A stretch of 64,000 nucleotides of DNA from Mytilinidion resinicola (Eukaryota; Ascomycota; Dothideomycetes; Mytilinidiales; Mytilinidiaceae). Shown here piece by piece: positions 56,663 through 64,000 of this stretch; the first letter of the stretch is position 1; each line of letters opens with the position of its first letter. The notes beneath the pieces were generated by a model that was given only the letters and a program-made list of their open reading frames with translations, was not told the origin of the DNA and ran no database searches. Location: contig NW_022985444.1 in NCBI RefSeq assembly GCF_010093595.1, forward strand, positions 1,797,539 through 1,861,538. The letters run 5' to 3'. Made by a program: the position numbers and the translations under genes.

Positions 56663-57369
56663 TGGCGAATGGTGCAAGCTCGAAGTAGGCCGCACTAGGT
56701 CTGAATTCGGCAACTCGTCCAAAAGTAGGACCAGTATGATCGAACAACCCCGGCAAGATATATGCCGGGATGAATGAAGCTGGCGCAATAAGGAGGTGTC
56801 CAATAGAAACAACAGGGCGGAACATATGCACGCCAAGCGCTTCATGGCCTAGAGCGCTGTCAGGTGTCCCTAGTCCATCTATTGTCCGATAAGCATACCT
56901 ACCCCACCCCCGCAGCTCCCCTCTCGTCCGTCCCATCCCATCCCCGAACCTCCCACATCCACGCCGATCTACTCTTCGCCAGAATCACAATGTCCATTGA
57001 CCGCTTCATTCCTTGCGCTCTTTTGTGTGTCCTCGGTCCATTTGGCCCGCATCGGCCATACAAGCGGACCGTCACTAGGCGCCGGCGCTACGACTAAGAC
57101 ATATCGTGCCGCTTTCCTATTGGTCGTGTTGGCGTTGCTGCGTTGTTCTTGACCGGAAACCTGCCTTTTGACGACTTTACGAACAGTTTCATGCAAGCCT
57201 GCTGCTTTTACGATTTTGAGTTTGATTTTGTACTGCCGCCGCGAGTTGCGAGTTGCTACCGTTTTCGAGTATTATCGTTTATACTGTTTGGCTCAATATC
57301 GCGATCGTTTTTGTCGGAACTGGATACCCATCCCTTTCTACGCATTTTATCAATCAGAAGGACATTGAG
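56663..57369. other. Intergenic
   Basis: Shared upstream flank of the HET relic, then the promoter region of the plus-strand HET locus; no intact gene. Confidence 0.45.
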
Positions 57370-58425
57370 GATGACCTACTCCGCCTGGCATGCTCTCCAT
57401 TTTCCAGACCCGCTGCATGTCCTCGACGTAACCCTCGACATCCTCCGCGCATCGTCTGAATCGACTGAACGTCCCACTCGCGCCCTCCTTTACGATGTCA
57501 CGAAAGCCTTGAGCCCGCATAGAAACGTAGATCTCCGCCTCGGTTGGGGTCCAGTGGCAGCACTCTCAATGGAAAAGCTCGGACACAGGCCAAGGGGAGA
57601 TATGTAACTCTGTTATATTGCTGGGCAACTCGTCGCAGCTGAGACTCATCACCTCCCGACTTTCCGAGTTCGAGACCTTGGGTACACCAATTGAAGAGCT
57701 TTTACAGACAGCACTTGACGCCGCGCAGATATGCAAGACGCTCGACATACAGTACCTTTGGGTAGACGCGCTCTGTATTGTGCAAGATAGCTCCAGTGAC
57801 TGGTTCTACAAGTCTTGCCGCGCGTGCGACGTCTACTCCAACACGGGACAAGTATCTCGCTGGGCTCTGGCGCGGCAGTCTAGCGAAAGAGTTGCTTTGG
57901 GTTATGCCAGCCTACTGCCTCCCCGAAGCGATACCACCTACACCCCGTCCAAGGGAACGTAACATACATACGTGGAGTTGGGCGTCAATCAACGGTACCG
58001 TACAGTTCGGAGCCGAATCCGAAGCCGAATCTTTGAACCAGCTTTCCAGATCCTTCAATGTCATTTTGATGCCGCAACCGACGACCCAACGGGACAGATT
58101 ACAGGAGGGGTTCTTGGTCATAGAAAGTCCGATTTCTCATGGTGATGAAACCCACCTTCCACCACAGTCGGGGGATTGCTTTGCGAGATTGACGAATGAA
58201 GGCTCAGCTAACGGTTTTGGATTAATCATTGACAGTTCAGACGATGTAATGCGAGGCGAGCACAGCTGTGTGCACGTTGCGCACATAACAACGGGGCCGG
58301 ATCAAAGGTGCGATTGCTTGTTCCTAGAACTGAGGAGGTCTGCCTCTGTCGAGGGAACATTCAACAACGGATTATGGAGAAATTCTAGGACTGCGGAAAT
58401 GAAGATTGTGCAAAGAACGAAGTAG
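57370..58425 (+). pseudogene. HET-domain gene, plus strand, frameshifted and internally deleted
   Basis: Recognisable HET pieces in order and in different frames: an N-terminal part (MTYSAWHALHFPDPLHV...LDLRLGW-type, from about 57370), RYVTLLYCW (57590s), GNSSQLRLITSRLSEF, and LWVDALCIVQDSSSDWF with YSN. This jumps to RDKYLAGLWRGSLAKELLW and TWSWASINGTVQFG, the C-terminal hallmark of HET proteins, ending at TAG/TGA 58425. At least two single-base shifts lie around 57595-57630 (one looks like a missing G in YCWG). The stretch between YSN and RDKYLAGLW, normally a few hundred residues, is gone. It belongs to a different HET subfamily from the minus-strand set. Confidence 0.75.
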
Positions 58426-59159
58426 AGACTATGTGAAATTGAGAACCAAGAGCGTATATGTAGATACATCCGGATGAAATCTTGACGTACTTACCAGGGT
58501 TTTCATACGCCCCACTTTGAAGGCCACGGCCATGAGAGAAGACTTCCTGTGCTAAAACAACCTGAGTCCCTCTCTAACTCGACCTAGACCTATTGCTGGC
58601 GACGAATTGGATGGAAGATGGATGAAGATTGAAGGTTTTCACGCCTCGTCGGATGAATGTGCCTCCGACTCGGCTAAAACTCGGGGCGCAGCAGTTTGTG
58701 GCGCTGTGGCTCAGCACTTCAGCGGGGTGATCGCGTCGCTATCCCGACCTTCACTCAACATCGGACGACACGGCTGCCTGACGTGATTCAGCACCCTACC
58801 AACATATCATACACATAATGTACCTTGCATGAGACTGGGTGTTACCTTTTCGACTCCAACCTCGCTTTTTACACAACATCGGCAAGCAGCAGGCGACTCT
58901 GAGATGCGGACTCCCAGCACGGCTATCATTCAGCCTCGCGCCGCTTTCTGGCGTCCAACCTCTGCCTAATGACTTGTGGCGCTGATTTCTACTGATCAAT
59001 AACTTGCTGCCTCGCGCCTTCGCTTCCCCGGGCTTTTGTCCCACAGCCGCACCTTTTCTGCGCGTCATTCTGCCATCTGTTACTTCGTTTTTACCCTACT
59101 TGTATTCTTACAACCAACTCCATTATATCGTCCATATCATCTTTGTGCTTGAAGCCACC
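58426..59159. other. Intergenic
   Basis: No gene seen; the C/T-rich end precedes the next ATG (CCACCATGAG). Confidence 0.5.
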
Positions 59160-60915
59160 ATGAGCTGCCTTACGGGATGTGGGAGCTACAAGCATGCAAA
59201 AATGCCCGAGGCCGACGAGAAGGGCACGGTGGGATGCATCCTCTTTCTCCGGTTCTGCGAGGTCATCGTTGTTGGGATACTAGCATTCGCTGCCAAGGAT
59301 AACTACCAGCTGGTAAAGGACCATGATCAACTTTCAAGGCCTCCATACAATAAGAACGTCATACTGTCGCAAGAGCTGCTGTATGCGGGGGTACGTAATA
59401 GCCTATTTCTTCATCAACATCACCAACATTAATCATTAGCCCATCTTTCGTCTCGGATCTTTTTAGAAGTTGATGTCACATATTTCAGGACTCTTACTAA
59501 CGCCTGAAAAGAGTATGGCAGCTTTTGGGTGGACCTTTGTTGGTTTCGGCCTCATACTCACATGGAAAGGCTGGGCAATCTTCTGGTATGGGCTTGTCGA
59601 CCTTACGCTTTCCCTGGTTATGGCCGTCGGCGCTGCCATGCAAGCGAGTTACCTCCCGGCTACCCTGACTACATGCAAAAAGGCGGACACTTGGCAGGTT
59701 CACGGTGACTATCCCAGCTTTTTCGCCCTGGCCGCAAGCTATAGGTCTCGGGAAGACGCCAATGATAGGTGCCACTCCTTCGTATTAGTTTGGATCTTAG
59801 GAGTAGTAGTGATGTACGTGTCCCCAACGACTGTTGACATCATTGCTTACTCACATTAAGAATAGCGTCTTCCAAATGCTCATCGCCTACATCGGCATCT
59901 TTAGCGATATCCGCGAATACAGTATCCTCAACCCCTATCGGCCCTTCGCGTGGTTCGTGGTTATTGTCTTTGGAGGGCCATACTGGCTTGCCTGCGCTAC
60001 CGTTCGTCGATCTCGATTTCTATACAGACTTCTGAAAAAGGTGGCACGTCAGCTTCGCGGGTGTAAGCCAATCGAATTTGAGAAGCCGCCGAAATACGTT
60101 CCGAATTACAGTGGCATCAAAATATCAAACCCTAAGCTTGAGAACATTTTCAACATCGAGCATCTGCTCCTGCCAATCGCCAGTAACCTCCACTACGACG
60201 ACCTAATCAATCTAAGTCTCACTTCAAAGAGCGTCCGGGAAGCAGTCTTCCCAGCCGGCGACTATGAGCATCGAGTTCGGAAGCTCAAGGCGTACTCCTG
60301 TAACAATAACACGAAGAGTCGTTGCGAATACTGCAATAAGCAAGTTTGCGCCGTAAGTTACTCCAAACCACGTGCACGCTCTTCATCACCTAGCTCCTAA
60401 TCAGAACCCAACAGGAATGCACCCAATGCGCAAGAATGCCCGGCCTTGCCGGCCTTCGCCATCTCCAGCTCTGTAGACCCTCTTGCACAAAATGCTACTT
60501 CAAATCAATCCGTCCTGGGCTACGACGCACTGCCATAGACAAACGCCAATGCCGATGTTGGGTCTCTGACGCGTCGATGCAAGACCACTGGATCTGCGCC
60601 GAATGCTATGCCAAATCCAAGTTTGGTTTTGAGCTGCAAGCAGCGAGGGAAAGGCGCTACAAAAAGCAACTGAGAGAATATGCGCAAGGGATCGGACTAC
60701 CAGACGGACAGAAGCTGGAGTGCCGCACATGTAAGACTGAGATGCAAGGCGGATCTGTGAGATGGTGGGTATGCAGCAGGTGCTTTGGTGAATGCACAAG
60801 TCACATGCATCCGGCGCATGCACGAGTGATGGCGCCAGGGGATCTTGAGAAGGGGGAAGAAGGAGATGCGGAGGCCCCGAAGACCTCATGGTTGAAGTTC
60901 TTCCAGTGGAAGTGA
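59160..60915 (+). CDS. Multi-pass membrane protein with F-box-like segment and Cys-rich tail
   Basis: Four exons: 59160-59390, 59512-59813, 59866-60352 and 60415-60915; 506 aa, phases consistent; the start ATG has a CCACCATGA context. Four hydrophobic segments, MARVEL-like in layout: ILFLRFCEVIVVGILAFAA; FGWTFVGFGLILTWKGWAIF; DLTLSLVMAVGAAMQA; then FVLVWILGVVV running into MLIAYIGIF. Next, WFVVIVFGGPYWLACA may be a fifth. A cytosolic half then reads NIEHLLLPIASNLHYDDLINLSLTSKSVREAVF, which fits an F-box, and a run of CxxC pairs (CEYCNKQVCAECTQC, CTKCYF, CRCW, WICAECY, CRTCK, WVCSRCFGEC). This suggests a membrane-tethered substrate adaptor for an SCF ubiquitin ligase with zinc knuckles. That is inference; I know of no characterised homologue. 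Confidence 0.8.
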
Positions 60916-62502
60916 GTATTATCTTTGCTTTCTTGGTCGTGATGGATCCATACTTGTCTTCCTAGTCTACTCTACTAACGCTTCTCCCAAGCTGAAGCAA
61001 TTGATGATCTCCGGAAGGTCACTTCAGTCCGTCTCCTTTCGATTGGTGTATTGGATCTTCCCCCATGTGACGTGGAATACTCGCCCACTAGGGCGGCTTC
61101 AACCCGCCGATACTCGACCTTCAACCAATGACCATGGCAACATGACACACACCAGCCGCTCGAATATCACTCGGGATCCCGCTTCCTGATCTTGAAATAC
61201 GCTCATACCCGATATCTATCGTCACGATGCCGCCCTCGGCGACATAGAACCCCGCTTTGCCGACACCCAGAAACCATCTCGTGGCCTACCCTCCGCATCT
61301 TCCTACTCTTGGCTACACGCGCCCCTCTTGGATACCCTCAATTTTTTCACATCAAATATCTAAACTCCATCCTCTCCTGGTTGGTCATCTAATCGGATAT
61401 GTTCCGCACATCTACGTGTATTTCCGCTGTCTTTCATCATGTGTTTCGCCAGGATATTGTGTTTCTCGTTCCGTACCCGACTTTCTCCTGCATAGATTCC
61501 TATCTTGCCTCACCGCTAGATCCCGTAGACCAATCAATGCTCTTCAACTCTCCGCATCTTTGTCTTCACATGCATTGCTACTAACCCGTGCCTCGTTTGC
61601 CTCCGGTTTTCGCCATACACACGTCGCGCCCTCGCATCGTCGGCTTTCGGAGATGCTGAGATTGGTGCTGGTGGGCGGGTATATAGGAAGGGCCTCCCAG
61701 GCGGTTTGACAGTTTTTCTAGCAGAGGGAAATGGGTGTTCGGGGTTGTCAACGCAAATCAAGGCTTCCATACATGGACTGCAGAGAGGGTTGGTGTGGAT
61801 GGGGGTTTCGAAATCATGAGGACCTATGGATATATGGTGGGATGTGTTGGTGTTGAACACCTCGAAACAATGTGGGAGCATGTTTCAGTTTGGAGAGGCG
61901 GAGATCGAATTAAAGACCACGATACATATCGTCATGGTGGAGGCAGGCTGTGGTTTGCGGGCTCGAAAGTTGACCGCATGATCCTTTATGGGAGTGATTG
62001 CGCCCTGTATTTCGAGAATCAATCGTCACACAGTCACCGACTTGGGAATGTGTGAGTGTGCGGTCTTGGTCTTCAACATATTGGAATGTATGTACGACCA
62101 GTGCGTGATCTGGAGGTTGGAAATCAAATTTTAGATGAGCTCGACACTGATGGGCAGGGGCTGTAAGCTGGGACTCAACATACACCGTACACATTTTCTG
62201 TCATGTCTGGGTGAGCTTAAACTTGAAAACACAGGCAGTTGCAGCCGCTATGTTCGGGAGCCCGAGGATAAAAGTAGCAGCTTGGTTGTTCATGGAGGGG
62301 GTATTGCGAGCTGGAACGAAGACGCCAAAAACTCACCGCGGAATGTGTGGGTGGTTTTGGAGTTTCACATACTACCTACGATACATCCACATGTTCTGAA
62401 AGCGGGGAATAAAAAGTACACGCACAAATTCCCCAGGATGGAGGATGGTTGTGGGCGAAATTCAACAGGCTACCATGTGGGGATATCTTAGTCTTCAATA
62501 TA
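60916..62502. other. Gene-poor region
   Basis: Short overlapping open frames only; no domain, splice pattern or RNA gene recognised. Confidence 0.4.
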
Positions 62503-62728
62503 CAGTACTGCAACATAACTTTGAGGACTCTCCTACCACTGCTTGGGGTACTCTTATGGGCTTTCACAACTCCGAACACGATGTCAATGACGATGCAATG
62601 GGGACTGGGCAGCCTTTTGACTAGCCCGCTACATGCTAGCTAGCTACTTCTTCCGGTAGTGTCGAGCGATCAAGAGTGGAACCCGCACAGTGGTATCCCC
62701 GGGTGCCCAAGCTTATGACCTAGTACTG
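62503..62728. mobile_element. MITE of Tc1/mariner type, copy C, with TA target duplication
   Basis: A 226-base element flanked by TA at 62501-62502 and 62729-62730. Ends: left CAGTACTGCAACATAAC; right, on the other strand, CAGTACTAGGTCATAAGC. It is inverted relative to copy B. Both contain CCACTGCTTGGGGTAC near one end and GCTAGCTAG-type palindromes in the middle. No coding capacity. Confidence 0.78.
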
Positions 62729-62730
62729 TA

Positions 62731-64000
62731 CTACTTAACGTTGAAGTAGCTGTGCTATGGAGCCATGTAGGCGCCTTGGGGATTAGGTTCAGCAATTTTC
62801 AATGCATGATGGAAGGGTGGCTGCGTGCTACAGACAGGCTGTCGCCCAACATGTGTGGTAGGTCCTGGTCTCAAAATACTTCAACGGAGGGGATCCTGGA
62901 TCATGTTCTGGAGCGCCGCAAATTAACTTATCACTACACTCTTGGTCATGGAGGGTGACTTTGCGTGGAACTTTTGAAATCTAACCGTCATCAGCTGCCA
63001 TGTGCGGATAGTGCTGGTTTTACAGAAAATCCGTCGTCCAGTCCAAAATTTTCTGGTGCACCGGATTTTCAAGTAACACTATTTCGTTCAAGATGAAGAG
63101 CAGTTGTGGGCTAGATCGTGAAAGCTGGAATTAGCAGACGAGTATGACTATGTGGCTGGTCCCTGTGTTCAACAATGGATGCTACCTGGCGCGAAGGCCC
63201 GCATTGCGGGGGACCGAAAAGTCAATCAAAACACGCCCCATGAAAGGCGGCTGTGAACCGGAGTGCTGAAGCTCCTCGTGGTTTTCCGGCATGTGGGGTT
63301 GGTTTGGACACGACATTATTAAGTTCTTATGCTTTGGAGGCCTGGGAATCAAACAACAATTCTGCAAATAATTCGATGAACGCAGATCGTAGATTGAGTC
63401 TATAATACAACTTAAGTGCTTCTTTTCATGTGGATGGTCTTCGTAGTAAAAAATCATTATGGCTCTAATACCTATGTCTGGGTGCGTCAGGAGTGAAATA
63501 GCTTAGCATCACTCACAAACAACAGAAGAAGCTCATGGGCCTCCTAGCATGGAAGCAGCTATGGACGGGGATTTGAAAACGGGGATACGCCCATATTATG
63601 AGTAGCTCGTGTGAACTTGAACATACTCATGTGGAGCACAGAGCTATGTTCCGGGGCGGTGTTAGCCACAATTTCCAAGTTTGACCTACATGGAGGCCCG
63701 CTCTGACCTGGGCTCTAAATACAGTACGCGGTGGGTAGACGGTGCGTCTAGAAAATTCTCGTAGTCTTTCAAACCGAGAAGGATCAAGGGCAGTGGTCTA
63801 GTGGCTTTTTAAAGTACTAGAGGGTGGAATCGGATATTGGCCCCGCTCTCAGCGTTGCGGTCGAAAATTGCTGACGAACACGACCCATGTTCGTACATTT
63901 GTCGGCACTGTTTCTTTAATTCACTTGTGGAGTAAGCACGATGTTTGTGTCTAACTTCGAGGCCTACGAGCTAGTGTACTGCACGTGTGATAGCAGCGTC
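62731..64000. other. Gene-poor region to the right edge
   Basis: No supported gene on either strand. A short tRNA A-box-like string near 63793 lacks a matching B-box and clover-leaf. Confidence 0.4.

Noticed and set aside
63785..63870. tRNA-like start (TGGTCTAGTGG) near 63793
   Set aside because: No matching B-box (GGTTCRANNCC), no acceptor-stem pairing and no clover-leaf could be drawn.
1..64000. CRISPR arrays, bacterial operons, replication origins
   Set aside because: Gene structure is clearly eukaryotic with spliceosomal introns; no regularly spaced direct repeats were seen.

Overview
This window looks like a chromosome segment of a filamentous ascomycete (Pezizomycotina; I lean towards Dothideomycetes, but that is a weak inference). 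The evidence is genes split by short GT-AG introns (mostly 48-70 nt with CTAAC/CTGAC-like branch sites), a fungal class V myosin, a Pth11-like rhodopsin-family protein, HET-domain genes and a Ser-rich PAN/apple-type surface protein. All exon structures below were read by eye. Nearly all multi-exon models close in phase (total coding length divisible by three).

Layout. 0-2.3 kb: 3' part of a Ser-rich surface protein with an in-frame TGA. 5.0-8.1 kb: two minus-strand coiled-coil genes; the first belongs to a Cys-rich family that returns at 28-33 kb. 9.4-27.7 kb is the conserved block: GPH sugar transporter, NAP-family histone chaperone, D-3-phosphoglycerate dehydrogenase, class V myosin, and a C78 (ZUFSP-like) peptidase that may be spliced to a long Pro/Ser-rich tail. 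28.3-33.1 kb: four more members of the Cys-rich coiled-coil family, divergently arranged. 33.5-34.5 kb: an APH-fold kinase. 36.2-37.8 kb: a clearly broken CDF metal transporter. 39.4-45.3 kb: Fet3/Abr1-like multicopper oxidase, amino-acid permease and an atypical SDR. 48.3-51.5 kb: Pth11-like receptor and a second SDR. 52.4-58.4 kb: four HET loci, only one intact. 59.2-60.9 kb: a membrane protein with an F-box-like segment and a Cys-rich tail. The last 3 kb is gene-poor.

The most interesting signal is the Cys-rich paralogue family (about 5.0-6.1 and 28.3-33.1 kb). Its full-length form has an N-terminal C-x2-C-x3-H knuckle, a long coiled coil, and a C-terminal ten-ligand block: a Zn2Cys6-spaced cluster running directly into a CCCH-spaced knuckle. 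The five members differ by loss of the N-terminal knuckle, loss of the C-terminal block, or small frameshifts. I do not recognise it as a described family.

A second finding is a short non-autonomous Tc1/mariner-type element with terminal inverted repeats and TA duplications: two full copies (52.0 and 62.5 kb) and one relic (6.4 kb). The accessory half also holds many broken genes (CDF, three HET loci, a P450 fragment). The small indels and nonsense codons should be checked against raw reads before they are called biological.
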